Shown: piece after piece, positions 1 to 11,518 of the stretch
Position numbering within the stretch: position 1 is the stretch's first letter
How the letters are laid out: each line of letters begins with the position of its first letter
From: Scedosporium boydii
Lineage: Eukaryota > Ascomycota > Sordariomycetes > Microascales > Microascaceae
Reading direction: 5' to 3'
Length of the DNA stretch: 64,000 nt
Assembly (NCBI GenBank): GCA_002221725.1
Contig: NJFT01000139.1
Location: 44,205-108,204, forward strand
Program-made: the position numbers and the translations under genes
Notes under the pieces: model-generated
The model's input: the letters and a program-made list of their open reading frames with translations, nothing else
Told to the model about the DNA's origin: nothing
Database searches by the model: none

Positions 1-882
1 TTGCTTATACTGTTCTTATGTTTGTCCTTTCTCGGTTCATTTCACTCGCATGGCGTTTTTTTTAGACGGGGTGGAAACTTTTCTTTTCGATCATCTAGCG
101 AGAAGCGAGCATAGCATCCTCCCATCGCATTTCCCTCACTTGGATCTCCTTGTTTGTTCCACAGCCATCATCGCATCCCTCAATTTAACACCGCCAACAA
201 CAGTTCGACAGCCCCCGTCTTCCCAAAACATAATAGTGGGAAGTTTTGCTCCAGCACGAGCCGGGGGCGATTCTTTGTTTCTGCCCTCTCGTTCTCTCTC
301 TACATTTGTTTTCAGTCAGGCTGTCCTCTGTTTCCATTTTTCTCATTTGTCATTATTGTTCATGCTGAGGATATGATCCCCGGCGGCTTTATGAGACGAT
401 ATATATGTACAAAGCCAGACTGTATATTATTAGAATGATAGCTGTAATGAATATGATGGTATAATGACACTTGATGCTCTGTTCGATCCTACTCAGTTTG
501 AAGAGCGTGTCCGTTAGGACAAGTCTCTATCTAGTACATCTTCAGACTGTCTGAGATGTCTTCAAACACCAACACACAAGTTTTAGACCCTCTTACAATG
601 AAAAAGGGACGAACGCGTGAACATGTCTTGGTTCCAAAACCTGTTTGTTTTGAACTGGGTTTCTATCATTCTTTGAACTGGGTTTCTATCATTCTCCGTT
701 TTCCCTGATTTCAGGATCTGCCGAAAGTCTCTACCTAAAGCCTAAAAGTACATACAACACATACAGAGAAAAGCGAATGACGGGGTATTCAGTAAAAAGG
801 AAAAAAAAGACCGGGAGAAAATATCAAACAAAGAAGTTGAAGGTGAAAAAAAAGAAAATGCGCCAAGCTAGAAAATGCTTCA
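1..882. other. Intergenic, left edge
   Basis: No convincing gene. Two overlapping short forward ORFs in the first 440 bases have no recognisable domain and look like chance ORFs in pyrimidine-rich DNA. The only clear structure is a perfect 23-bp tandem duplication at 649-694. The 3' part, at about 780-880, is purine-rich and probably contains the 3' end of the minus-strand gene that follows. Confidence 0.6.
649..694. repeat. Perfect 23-bp tandem duplication
   Basis: A 23-bp unit beginning TTTGAACTGGG occurs at 649-671 and again without mismatch at 672-694. It lies in non-coding DNA downstream of the minus-strand gene at 883-2688. Confidence 0.9.
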
Positions 883-2688
883 TCACCATGTCAAACCCAT
901 CCATTTATGCTCGCCATCAATGTTCACCCACTTCCCACCTTCAGACACCGCCTCCCAACCCATCATAACGCCGAGGAGTCTGCAACCCATGGCACCTACG
1001 GCGCAAACCACCACATCTCCGGTGTTAGCCAGCACAGCGAGATCCAAGAGGTAGGCCCTCGCAAGGAAACCCCTAAGCGACACGGTGCTCTCCGAGGCCT
1101 CGGTGTCGTACGCGCCCGTCTTGCCCTTCGGTAATCCCAGGTTCCAAAACATGGAGGAGAAGAAACCGCCCTCCCAACCAAAGGTCTCGTCCTTGAAGCG
1201 GTGCATGACGGAGCGGTCACGCTCGGCAGTTGAAGCGGACTTGTCGAGGGCATCCTTGCTGGCTAGCTTGATGCGTTCCTGTGCGTGGTGCGCTCCTTTA
1301 AGCTCGGCGGAGTCGTGGACTGTGGGATCGTCAGACGCCGCGACGAGGAAGGGGGATGAGTCGGAGGAGGCGGGATCAGCGAAGCGCCTCCTTATGGCTG
1401 AGCGCGCGGAGTCGACGTAAACTTCGTTGGGAATATATGAGTTGCGGTAGGGGAACTCGAGGGGGCGGCAGTCGCCGCGGCGGATGTGCATGCCAGCGAT
1501 GGGCGTCTTGGCTAGCTTGGCTTTCGAGGTGAGGCTTTCGACGCGGGAATCGAGATATTCGACGTCTTCTTGTGTGAGGTGGAAGAGGGCCTCGTAGCCA
1601 CGTCGGGCGAAATCGAAGAGAAGCTTCCTCATGGAGTCGTCGTCGGTGGCCTGGCCGCTCGTTTTTCGAGAACTCAGGGAGTCCATCAGGACGTCCCTTG
1701 CTGTAGAGGAAGACACGACTAAGTGTCTCGCTTGCGTAGGGCACGGCACCATCTCGTGCCGTGGTGGCGGTCGACAATCGGGTACAGGTGGGCGCTGGAA
1801 AATGGAAGTGTATCGGCCGTATGCCCACCTACTATCATCGATGAAGAAGGACCGCCCTTGCTCCTTAGCAAGGCCATAGAAAGTCCATAGCATCATCAAC
1901 GCGCTGCCTATCCCGGCTTCACTCGTCTCCAGCACAACTGTTAGTGATTTCCCACACTCGGGCATATGCGAGTCCCTGTTCACTCCCACGAGATTTCCCA
2001 GCGCTGCCCTCGGCTTTCCGTCGGCCGACTCCTCGGGGAGCAAACCTGTATTCACCGCTTCCCGCACATCGAGGTAATAAGAATCCGACTCCCCGTAAAT
2101 TGTTAATGGCCGCTGTTGTTCCTTTCCACCCCACTCATGCTGGTGGCGCACTGCCGCTTGCACCTCCCGACAAAACCGAGGCATCTCAGCGTATTCCTTC
2201 ACTGATAATGGAAATCCATACTTCCTTGGTATGGAAACTGTCCATTTCGATCTCCCCCACACGTCCTTCACGATAATGGGTGTAGGAAACTCGGGTAACC
2301 CTTCCCCGCTCACCATTTCTACCTCATCCTCCCCACTATTCCGATCCATATAGGTCATCTTCACGCCCGCTAGCTCGATATGCCGCCGGACAGCTTGCGT
2401 CCCAATGTATAATATGAAGAGAGCACTGGCCATCCATACCGCTATGCGCAACACACGGCTAGGCCGTGGACGCGTAGGCGAGCTCTTAGGTCGAGGAACA
2501 AGGGCCGGAAGACTGGGAGAGGGTGGAGGGGAGAAGAAGAGGTGATTGAAGTTGAAGCGGGAGGAGGTTGCTGACAGCGGACCTTTTTCGTACTGGTAGG
2601 AGGCGGCTCTTCGGAGGTTGAGGCGAGGAGGGGAGATGATCATTTTCGGATGGCGAGCTGCCCGGCCGACTTCCAGCTGGGCCTGCAT
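883..2688 (-). CDS. Type II membrane protein with fucosyltransferase-like HxRRGD motif
   Basis: Single-exon ORF of 601 aa. A basic, Ser/Pro-rich cytosolic N-terminus of about 80 residues is followed by one hydrophobic segment (about 80-102, VLRIAVWMASALFILYIG) and a large C-terminal domain, the layout of a Golgi type II glycosyltransferase. The C-terminal half has MHIRRGDCRP, which resembles the HxRRxD nucleotide-sugar motif of GT23 and O-fucosyltransferase families, and an upstream segment GIGSALMMLWTFYGLA typical of their N-terminal Rossmann half. I infer a fungal relative of these GT-B enzymes; donor and acceptor are unknown and the assignment rests on motifs only. A second ATG at 2643 (protein starting MIISPPRLNL) has an equally good context and may be the true start, giving 586 aa. 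The gene stands alone, with no close neighbour on its 5' side. Confidence 0.75.
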   Translation of the reverse strand: MQAQLEVGRAARHPKMIISPPRLNLRRAASYQYEKGPLSATSSRFNFNHLFFSPPPSPSLPALVPRPKSSPTRPRPSRVLRIAVWMASALFILYIGTQAVRRHIELAGVKMTYMDRNSGEDEVEMVSGEGLPEFPTPIIVKDVWGRSKWTVSIPRKYGFPLSVKEYAEMPRFCREVQAAVRHQHEWGGKEQQRPLTIYGESDSYYLDVREAVNTGLLPEESADGKPRAALGNLVGVNRDSHMPECGKSLTVVLETSEAGIGSALMMLWTFYGLAKEQGRSFFIDDSRWAYGRYTSIFQRPPVPDCRPPPRHEMVPCPTQARHLVVSSSTARDVLMDSLSSRKTSGQATDDDSMRKLLFDFARRGYEALFHLTQEDVEYLDSRVESLTSKAKLAKTPIAGMHIRRGDCRPLEFPYRNSYIPNEVYVDSARSAIRRRFADPASSDSSPFLVAASDDPTVHDSAELKGAHHAQERIKLASKDALDKSASTAERDRSVMHRFKDETFGWEGGFFSSMFWNLGLPKGKTGAYDTEASESTVSLRGFLARAYLLDLAVLANTGDVVVCAVGAMGCRLLGVMMGWEAVSEGGKWVNIDGEHKWMGLTW

Positions 2689-5405
2689 ATTGGCGGAGTC
2701 GTCGGAGAGAAGGTATTATTGTAGAGTAAAGGAAAAGGGTAAGAGTAGTAAAGAGTGAAGACCAGTATAATAAGAGAAAGACGTGGAGGACACGATAGTG
2801 TCAAAGCCCAATCATGCAAAGAACATAAAGTGCAAGATATCAAATCTCGGGCAGCTTCTTGCTTTGGCGTTAGGCCTAGAGTATTCTCTTCATGTCCGAG
2901 ACGCCATTCCAAGCAGAATAACCAGAATCGGAACAGGTATGATCACGAAGGCGAGGACAGGATAAAAAGATAACAGGGGGGTTCAAGAAGCGAAATCGAC
3001 GAAAAGTGAACTGCCGCAGACCAGTCTCTCCCCGAACCAAGGCAGAATCGTTAACAAGACAAGGGACCTTTGGGTGTTAGGCCGTCCCCCCAAGGCAGGC
3101 ACCGAACTAACAATGTATTTCGTAAGACTCGGCGGACTGGCGTGGATATTCCGTGTTGGCCAACAATGAGATATTTCCGCACAGAGCCGTCCGCTTTGGG
3201 CTGGGAGGACTCGACCGGGGGAAGGCAGATGAACAGATGGGTTGTGGAGTGAGCTCTGTTTATTGAAGGATGGTGTGGGACCCAGAAGAGAAGCAAGTCA
3301 ATCTTGCTTGTTTCCCGAAGGGAGAGGGGAGCAGGGCCTGCTTAATTTCCTATTTCACTTGGGGGATTTGGATTTGGACTTGCAAGAAGACCAAACGCAC
3401 GCCTGTGCTCACGGTAGCGAGTGTTTCCGAGTCGAGTTGTACTCGTGATACGGTTGAAAGGGTGACCACTTCTTTCAGAGGTTGTCTCGAAGAATCCAGT
3501 CAAGTCCGCAATAGAAGGGGAAGTAAAAAACCTAGGCAAAGCACCGGAGGGCTAACGGTGTTTTACATGGATAGAAGAAACGCAGAACCAGGGCACTGGA
3601 ATGAAGGAACGTGGACTCAGCCGTCCCACCCATCAACAAAAGGAGCGAGAGAAAAGAGGCGGAAGAAAAGAAGAACACCAAAGGGACGGTTAGGGTAAGA
3701 CTTCGTGAAGAGTGTCCATATCGCCGGGGCTTTACTTCGTGGAGCCTAGAGGAAGGGCAATTGTGGACCTAGTCTTGCTGCGGAAGCTTTAGAGAAGAAG
3801 ATGTGGCGCTGGACTTCAACGGTTGAGTTGATGCGCTTGTTCTGTTCCCTTTTGGGACCACGAGAAAGCCAGGTTTACTTTGCTATTCGTGAGATCCAAG
3901 CAAGTGGAGAAGGATCGTCTTGCGTGCACGTCTGGTGGCCTTGGAAGACCTGAAGGATGGGCGTACTTTGTACTCTGCAGCGAGCGGGCATCCGGGATAT
4001 GCTTGTCTGTGTGTCTGTATGTATGTCTAGGACGGAAGGTCCTGGAGTCCAACCAGGTCTGGAGATGGGATACCAGATGCCACAAACCAGTAACACTCGT
4101 CACTCTTTGGGTCTTGCAACGTTGTGTGTGTTACGATCAGCATTGATCTTTCACCTTCCCCCCACGTCCATGGAGCAGCAAGGCGGCAACATCAAACAGA
4201 TCAGTTGATGGATATGTAAAACTTACATATCTCCGTCACCCCCACAAATGGAGAGACCAGATGCACTAGTGTCATACTCCATAAGCCTCTACCCTTCGTA
4301 GTGTAGTTTTAGCAGGAGCATGGAAACCGCGGTCTTTGCAATCGGTGGCGGACCCAGTAGTCATAGTGGGACGGGAATGAACAGGCATAAAAAGAAATGC
4401 CTCCACAGTCCACACCAAGACTTTCCAATCGATGTTCTCAACCAGAGACATCAATAGTATTCCTTCGTGCTTCGTACTTGGTAGTGAGCGACAAGTGTGA
4501 TGTGCCGAGTTGCCTTTCAGACTCAGATCAAATCAAGACTCCTTTCTGCACCACCTCGTCCTTCGTCCTTCATACAAGTAGTTTTAGTCGATCCCTCTTT
4601 GTCCATGCCATGACCACCTGCACTTGCTTGATTGGGACTTCCTTGTCAAGCTGATGGAAATCCTGGTTTTCAAGGAATGAAGAAACAGCGGCATACTTGC
4701 AGGATACTTGAATTTGGGGTAGACTTTGCCTTTCATACGGAACTTAATACACAAAGATCCCAAGTATTAAACATGTATAGGTACAAAATACCCTGACCGC
4801 AGGCATCTTTCCTTGGCGTGTTTCAGATTCTTCAGAACTGGGGAAGATCATCCCGGTCCGCAAACGGGCTCCCATTTGCACCAATCAGACGCATTTAAGT
4901 CACCAAATTCGCCCTGGTGTCCTCGCTCCTTCTGGATGAGGACAAAAGGACGAAGTGCGCTGGGAAGGTGCGAAGTACTCTAGTGAAATTCCTCCTTGCC
5001 CCGTCCCGTTCCTTCCGTACCTCGGCATTACTTTATTACTTCTTTGTCGTGCTTGTCTCAACAATTAAGAAAGGGAAGCTGGGAACAGACGACAGGCGTC
5101 CTTTTGGTCAAAATCCGTCTGATGATGGTGCCAGGCTTCATCAAGTTCGAACAGCCAAGAAGAGGGGGGTCCCCAAGGAACGTTTGGAAATGTTCCAATC
5201 TCTCAACTGGAAGTGATGGGGGCCAGAACATTGAGTGAAGCAAACCTGGTTGCGTCATACGTCACTCATGAACATGGGCCCAAGTTTTTTTCTCTTCCCT
5301 TTTTTTCCGTCTCTTTTGCTGGCCCATCGACCGATCTTTTTCTTTTTTAGTACAAAGTACGAAGTACTCCTTGCCACTTGTACAACCCGCACGACTCCAC
5401 CGCAC
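2689..5405. other. Gene-poor intergenic stretch
   Basis: About 2.7 kb with only short overlapping ORFs in all frames and no recognisable domains or splice-joined coding series. It carries partial copies of the dispersed motif at 3733 (TACTTCGT), 4468 and 4969, and the exact copy at 5357-5367 that sits just upstream of the possible small gene at 5406. The left part is the promoter region of the minus-strand membrane protein gene. Confidence 0.6.
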
Positions 5406-5780
5406 ATGAGTTCAGAGAAGCTCGCAGAGCAAAGATCCCCTTTTAATTCTGTGTCGAGTAATACAGACGACCATTCTTCTTCCGTCTTATGCTGCTCCTC
5501 GGACCAGCCCTCCGTGTCTGAAGTCCTGTTTGAGGTTGAGATTTCTGACTCTGTCATCTCCTTCGTAGACATTGGACGAACCACAACCGTCCAGCCTCAT
5601 CCGACATGGACAGACATCAAGGGGCCAAGACCGTCCAATGTGAGCCACTGTCTTCGCGCTGGCCAGGCTGTCCCCATTGTTCGGAACCACCAGACCTTCT
5701 ACGTCTGTTCCCCTGAGTGCCGCATATCCCTCGTGAAGCACAGCCATCTAGACCGCTACCACCGCCGCCACGTTGCATAA
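5406..5780 (+). CDS. Possible small Cys-motif protein (hypothetical)
   Basis: ORF of 124 aa if started at the ATG at 5406; the frame is open from 5235, but the extra N-terminus is low-complexity Phe/Leu. I do not recognise the protein. The first 60 residues are Ser-rich. The C-terminus is Cys/His-rich, with a Cys followed 18 residues later by FYVCSPECRISLVKHSHLDR, i.e. C-x18-C-x3-C then His. This recalls TRASH/MYM-type zinc-binding motifs (C-x19-22-C-x3-C), but one upstream Cys of the usual set is missing. A copy of the GTACGAAGTAC motif lies 40 bp upstream of the ATG. It could equally be a chance ORF; codon use and expression were not testable. Confidence 0.3.
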   Translation: MSSEKLAEQRSPFNSVSSNTDDHSSSVLCCSSDQPSVSEVLFEVEISDSVISFVDIGRTTTVQPHPTWTDIKGPRPSNVSHCLRAGQAVPIVRNHQTFYVCSPECRISLVKHSHLDRYHRRHVA

Positions 5781-7435
5781 ATGTGCTGTCAACCAAATCC
5801 AGGTAAACTGCGACGAATCAAACCCACGACCAAGAATGCAAGTAAATCGCTCGCAGATGGAATGAGGCTCCTCCCCATTTCCCTCGCTTGGCCCCGCCAG
5901 ACCAGACCCAAGACGCCAACTTTCGGCCCGGAAATGTGGCTGTGACGTCAGTGAGGCTGCTGATCGCAATAGACGCGAGAGCACACACTTAAAATTCCCC
6001 GACCACGGAAAGTGGGATGTGTCCGAGAATGGATTTTTCCCAACAGCGCCGCTTGGCAGTGTAGTGCCGAAGTGGAAAAGGTGCTTGCACCACAGGAATA
6101 TGTCTTTTTCTCGGAGGTTTGAGGGGAAAAGAGAAAAGGCGTGGCGGCGGTTTATAATCATCGCACTTACCTTTTCACCGCTTCCGAGTATCATCGTAAT
6201 ATGAGGCTGAAGAAGCTAAGATCCTGGATTACCAGCCCAATCGAAACCAGCTCGCATCATTTTAAACCATAACTAATATCCGTCTGCGTCATCTCGCTCA
6301 TGCGTCTGCTCCCCAGCTTATCCCTCAATGTCATCCTTTCCCTCCTACCAATGAGATATGAATATGAACATGTGCGTACCCGTCCCAACTGCCCTTCTCC
6401 ACCACTGTATCAATCACACAAGAACGTCCAGTTATTCAAGACGCAAACTAGAGGGCAGGGTCAGCCGTTAGGCTACTGCTTTTCCGATAACCCAAGATCG
6501 TAATGCTGTTGATACTATGCCGAGCAATAATCATAGGCTCACTGGTCTCTCACGACTGCTGCTAAATAGACATCGCACTCGTAATAGTTCTGGGCCTTTC
6601 TCTATCAGATGATGAGAACCGTTGGTATATTCCCTTGACAACTGAGTCCTTTGCTTCTTTCTCTAAAAATACTATACAAGCCGGAATCCAAACGCCCCCC
6701 GGGGTAAGAGGAAGCAAAAGAAGCCTTCTTCACCAACCAGACCGCTCTGCCTCCCATTATTTCCCCCACGCGTCATGGTTTCTTCGTTTTGACCACCTTT
6801 CCGTGCCATACATCTCCTTCACTTCATATTATATAGAGTATCATCGTGGCAGGCATAAAACAGAAATCCTAGTAACCCTAATACCATGCCTGCCTGGGAC
6901 CAAACCTAGGAAGAGTGACGAAAAGAGGGGAAAATGAAAATAAAAAGTATGAACACTAAAGATTGAGCAAGATGGGGTGGTCTCTCCGTCTTGCCCTGAG
7001 TAAACATGTACTTTCCGAAAAAGAAGGAAAAAAGGAAATGGTAGAAACGAGGGATATACGACATGAACCTGCGTTCGTGTCACCGCGCTCCGTCGAACTG
7101 ATGAAACTCGCTCAAAGAAGCTGAACGCTCTGCTGCGTAATGCCGGCAGACCCGATAAAACCGCCTAATTTGGCATACAAATAAAGAACCGAGCAAACGC
7201 AAAAAGGGGGACCAAGAATGATCGAGGTCCGTATCTCTCCCCTGTCATAAGGGGAGGACAGTAGTGAAATAAGGAAACGACAACGTACTCGAGGGGTATA
7301 TAATAAGACAGTAATCGATCCAACGAAAATCCGAGGAAAAAAGAGAGAAATCAAGAAAAGTAAAAGACGCCTCCATCCATACTCGACTTCCTTCGAAATC
7401 AAGTCTCGCACCCGGTCCAAAGGCGCACTTCCTCA
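5781..7435. other. Intergenic, kinesin 3' side
   Basis: About 1.65 kb. AT-rich pieces near 6830-7080 probably include the 3' UTR of the minus-strand kinesin gene. ORFs are short, overlapping and lack domains. An ATGATGA at 6608 followed by CTGA was checked as a snoRNA and rejected. Confidence 0.6.
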
Positions 7436-10333
7436 TCATGCAACACAGGCAGGCTTGGCCTCTTCGTGTTTTTGGATGAGATCCAAGCTTGGGAGAGGTT
7501 CCGAAGGAGGCTCACGTCGCGCTGCATCATTGGCAACCCGGACACTGCCCCTTGAACTCCTAACCAACTGGCCACTCTCGATGCGGTCCATGATCATCTC
7601 ATCCAGGATCTTAAGGTCATCGCCGCCGTTTTCGCGGTTCTGCTTAAGTGGTTGGAATTGGGATTGAGGCGAATTCAGCAAGGTCGCCGATGGCGGAGGG
7701 CTGAGCGGTGCTCTCGAGTCGAAGTTGAGTCCTTCTGCAGTCTCACGCGACCTGGCTACACTCCGGAGCGCCGTCAACATACGGTCCTTGTCATCAATCC
7801 TGGCCCGAAGCTCGGCAATCTCTGCATCCTTTTCTTTTAGCAGGGCAGCCACGCTATGGTCTTCCCCAACGAGGATGCCTTTGCTTCCGGTGAATCCGAT
7901 CGAAGTCCGTGACGAGCTGGCTCGACGCGCCTGGAGAAGTCTCTTTTCCAGCGTCGTAATGTAGCGGTTCTTGTCGGCGAGATCGGCTTGGAGAGCACGG
8001 TTTTGGGCCGCAAGCGACGCGCTGCCATCGCCGCACTCTCCGACGCTGTCCTCATCCTCCATTATCGACGCTTCGCCACCGGAATGGCGCTTCCCACCGT
8101 TCGAGCGCCTACCAATCGTGGACGAAGTCGAAGTCATCGAAGAAGATCGCTCGATACCGGGGCGACCACTATTTGACGCTGTCACGGATGATCTCGTCGA
8201 TATTTGAGAGAACCTTGAGTTTGCCAGGGAGCTGTAGGAGCCACTTCGGTTGACTCCGATAGACTTGGAGCTCAGGATGAGACGGTTCAGGTGGTCGATA
8301 CGCTCCTTAAGAGCAGTTCGTGCCAGCTGCATCTCTAGCATCTGCTCTTCGTGCCGCTGCTCGGCCTCGAGCTCCCGTGCCTTTTCCTCCTCTGCATTCC
8401 TTGCCTTCTCCTCATCGGTGAGCTCTTCAGACTCCTTTTTATTCTTCGCCTTGCTGTCTAGTTGAGACCTCAACTCCATAATCTCCATGCGGTACCGCTC
8501 AAGCAAGACTCTAGCTCCCCCATCACCACCAGCACCGAGCGCCTCCTCGGCCCTCTTAGCATGGCTGACAATGTTGTTCTTTGCTCTAGAAGCAAACTTC
8601 AGCGTGTTCAGGGTCTCGGTCGTATGCGTGTTGGCTACCGCTGCGGTGCCAGCCGAGCCGGTCTGAATCGTGCACAGAATACTGACAAGAGAATTACCCG
8701 ACAGCGCACCTTGAAGGAGGCGTGTCAGCTTGCTGTCACGGTAGGGAAGATGCTTCCCGTCCTTGTCGGCGGGCTTTCCATCCTTATCCTTATGCTCCGA
8801 CAGTTTAGCAATGACGGTACCAAGTGTCAGCAAGCTCTTGTTAATGTGGGAACCCTCAGTCCTGCGCTCCTTGCTCTCCGCCGCCTTCTCGGATCCAGCC
8901 AAGTCGATCAAGCTAAGAGTGGAGACACGAACACCACCGGGAAGGAGCCCTCCACGCTTGTTCTCAGTGCTGGCGTTTCCCGGAATGCGCTCCCGGCTCT
9001 CAACTACAATCTGGACAACAGCATGGGATCGAGAACTTCTGGCGTTGAACTGGGTGCTGGCCGTTCGCCTCGCTTGATCGCCACGCGCAATCACTCGGAG
9101 CAGTTGAGTCGGGCTCTGCACGATTTCTTCCTTCAGTGGGCTGGCATAAACACCACGCTTGCTATCCTCACGCAGCTTGATTTCCTCCTGGGCCGCACCA
9201 CCTAGACCACTGTTCGTTGGCATGCTGAGTAAATCGTGAATCTTTTCGTTATAGATTTCGAGGTAGCTGACGCGGAGGAGGAATTCGCGGGACGGAGTCT
9301 CTCGAATGTAAGAGAAGATGTCGGTAATTGCTAGCGGAATCACACCGGGTGACGAGGCGGTACCCTGCATCGAGAAAGTCTTTCCGGTACCTGTCATTCC
9401 GTAGGCAAAAACCGTTCCGTGGTATCCCTCCATAACCCTTCGCACGAGTCGCTTGGCAATACAGTCGTACACCCTCGAGTTGTCATCGCTCGTTGCAAAA
9501 ACATTATCTACATTCTCAAGGTTAGTGTTTCGGTTCTTCCGCGTTCCAGGATCCAAAGTGGCACGCGAGAAATTCAACTCACCATAAAAGTAATCTCCAC
9601 TCTCACGTCCTCGGTGAGAGATCAAAGACTGCTTAGGATCGACTACCCAGTCTTTGGGGTTATCGTTCCCGGTCATGTCAGGTCGTACCCTGACGCTGAC
9701 CAAGACGTTACCCTTGCTATCCTGCTTGGATGACCTGCCATCGGCACTAGCGTCTGTGGATGACGGGGCGATTTCCATCGGATCGTCGCAAGTGGTGGCG
9801 GAGGTTGAATATGAATCCTGCGCAGAGGAGCTTCGGCTTTGTGGTAGCGAGGCGACGCTTATGAGCCCGTCCGACATTCTCACACCCGCACCGACCGATT
9901 TTCCCTCGCCGCTACCATTTAGTAAACTTGGTGTCGAGCTACCAAGGTGGCTATATGTGGAAACGATTGAGGCCTTAGATCGGCGGGTGGAGTTCCGGGC
10001 ACCGTCATTAGCCAGAGGGCTTGGTGGGAGACTGCTCGCTCGGTTCGGAGGCTGAGGGAAAGAGTTGATGCTAACTACTTTCCGTATCGACTTGCCAGCG
10101 GCATTCACTCCGGAAGGTATGCGAGGTAGAGAAGAGGTGGGGGCGGGGGTCGACGGGGTAGAATATGCGGCTGATGGCGCCCGGAGACCGCTCTTAGGTG
10201 TGCTCGTCGCCGACCGGGAAGGGGTTGCCAGCGCGCCTGTACTTTTCCTTGTCTTCGGAACTGGGAGGGCTGGAAGAGCAATGTTGGGGGGCCCATTGGA
10301 GGACCGAGATGGCCTGGGAAGAGTGGTGGCCAT
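7436..10333 (-). CDS. KIP2: Kinesin-7 family motor, Kip2/KipA type
   Basis: Plus-end-directed kinesin related to S. cerevisiae Kip2 and A. nidulans KipA, which carry CLIP-170-type factors to microtubule plus ends and maintain straight polar growth. The first 200 residues are a Ser/Pro-rich tail. The motor domain follows, with VSVRVRPD at its start, P-loop GMTGTGKT (about 310-317 of the unspliced ORF), switch I NARSSRSH, switch II LIDLAGSEK and the HLPYRDSKLTRLL helix. After it come coiled-coil segments (EEKARELEAEQRHEEQMLEMQ and others) and a Ser-rich C-terminus. Although the ORF is open throughout (965 codons), positions 9508-9582 form a 75-nt intron in frame (donor GTGAGT, branch CACTAAC, acceptor TAG). 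Splicing gives complement(7436..9507, 9583..10333), 940 aa, and restores the family sequence DYFYDNVFAT. Neighbouring intergenic regions are long on both sides. Confidence 0.93.
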   Translation of the reverse strand: MATTLPRPSRSSNGPPNIALPALPVPKTRKSTGALATPSRSATSTPKSGLRAPSAAYSTPSTPAPTSSLPRIPSGVNAAGKSIRKVVSINSFPQPPNRASSLPPSPLANDGARNSTRRSKASIVSTYSHLGSSTPSLLNGSGEGKSVGAGVRMSDGLISVASLPQSRSSSAQDSYSTSATTCDDPMEIAPSSTDASADGRSSKQDSKGNVLVSVRVRPDMTGNDNPKDWVVDPKQSLISHRGRESGDYFYGELNFSRATLDPGTRKNRNTNLENVDNVFATSDDNSRVYDCIAKRLVRRVMEGYHGTVFAYGMTGTGKTFSMQGTASSPGVIPLAITDIFSYIRETPSREFLLRVSYLEIYNEKIHDLLSMPTNSGLGGAAQEEIKLREDSKRGVYASPLKEEIVQSPTQLLRVIARGDQARRTASTQFNARSSRSHAVVQIVVESRERIPGNASTENKRGGLLPGGVRVSTLSLIDLAGSEKAAESKERRTEGSHINKSLLTLGTVIAKLSEHKDKDGKPADKDGKHLPYRDSKLTRLLQGALSGNSLVSILCTIQTGSAGTAAVANTHTTETLNTLKFASRAKNNIVSHAKRAEEALGAGGDGGARVLLERYRMEIMELRSQLDSKAKNKKESEELTDEEKARNAEEEKARELEAEQRHEEQMLEMQLARTALKERIDHLNRLILSSKSIGVNRSGSYSSLANSRFSQISTRSSVTASNSGRPGIERSSSMTSTSSTIGRRSNGGKRHSGGEASIMEDEDSVGECGDGSASLAAQNRALQADLADKNRYITTLEKRLLQARRASSSRTSIGFTGSKGILVGEDHSVAALLKEKDAEIAELRARIDDKDRMLTALRSVARSRETAEGLNFDSRAPLSPPPSATLLNSPQSQFQPLKQNRENGGDDLKILDEMIMDRIESGQLVRSSRGSVRVANDAARREPPSEPLPSLDLIQKHEEAKPACVA

Positions 10334-11518
10334 TGTAAATGTGGATCAGCAGTGACGAGGCGGGCGTCGGTGGAAAGGAGCGGAGGATTGAAAAAGATGC
10401 CGGTCGCAGCGTGGATCGTCAAAACTTAGGGTCTTAGCCCGAGTCAGAGGAAGATTCTATCGTCGGCGGTTGTGGTATTTTCATCGACCGTTCGACTTCG
10501 TGAAAATGAAAGAGAGAATAGGTTGTCGACGTGCGGATAGTAAGGTGGCTCTGGGAGGAGAAAGAAAACTCGATGGGCGTGTTTGGCTCGGGGGTGTGGG
10601 ATCGCTTGGCTTGGGGTGTGCAAGGGTCGCCGTAGTGGGGGGCCCGAGTGTGGCTTGTATACCAGGTCCTCGGAGAGCACCCAGGGTGGTGATGAAACGT
10701 TGTTATGCGACAAGCATCTAGTAGGTTATAGTCATCCGCGAGCTCAGGGGAGTTCGTGCCTACAAGGGGATCTTTGTCAGTGATCGACTGGATTGTCGAT
10801 AGGCATAAATGCATACGCCTCCGAAGGTTTGGTACGTGCCAAAGGAAAATAAAATGATCGAGGGGGTCGGGAGAATCGTGAGCAGGAGCTTACCAGAGGT
10901 ATTATAATTGACTGTCGGGCAGCCGGGGTCTAAATGGCAAAATGCAGATTCGAGAAGTATGCTTAACGCCAAAGAATGATCGCCACTTCCTATTCTTCTC
11001 CTCGTGAGCCGGGCTCTGAAGGACGAGCACTACTGAGCCGGCGTACAGCGCAGCAGCTAGAGAAACGAAGTTCTAATCAAGTTGGCCAATAGGATTCTCG
11101 TTCGAGCGGGACTGCGATGGTTGATAAAAAGCTCAGTCAATACCAGGAGCAGGGCATCACCAGCAACCGAAAACACCCCGACGCTGGCCAGGACCATGCA
11201 GCCCGTTCCAAGATGGAAATGCTTCAAGGGTGGTTTCGGGGGGCGTAATATATGCGGCAAGTCTCGGAGAAGATACTAACTTGGCAATCGCTCCAAGGAC
11301 ACCTCGAGGCGAGAGTAAGATAAGAGGAACAGTAGTCGTCGAAGGAAGGCGTGGGCTTATCGTTTAAGTGAGCAGAATTTGGAGACGGTCTTGTCGTTTG
11401 GTCGTCGTCTGCGGTAGACAGTCGAAAAATATGGCAGTCGGGTCGCGTAGGAAATGACGGCTTTGGGAAAGAACAGAAGGAAAGGGTTAGCGGAACGCGT
11501 AAGGAAAGAATGTAGGCA

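Noticed and set aside
6608..6700. ATGATGA followed by CTGA as a second C/D snoRNA
   Set aside because: Only one CTGA in range, no terminal stem and no recognised rRNA complement.
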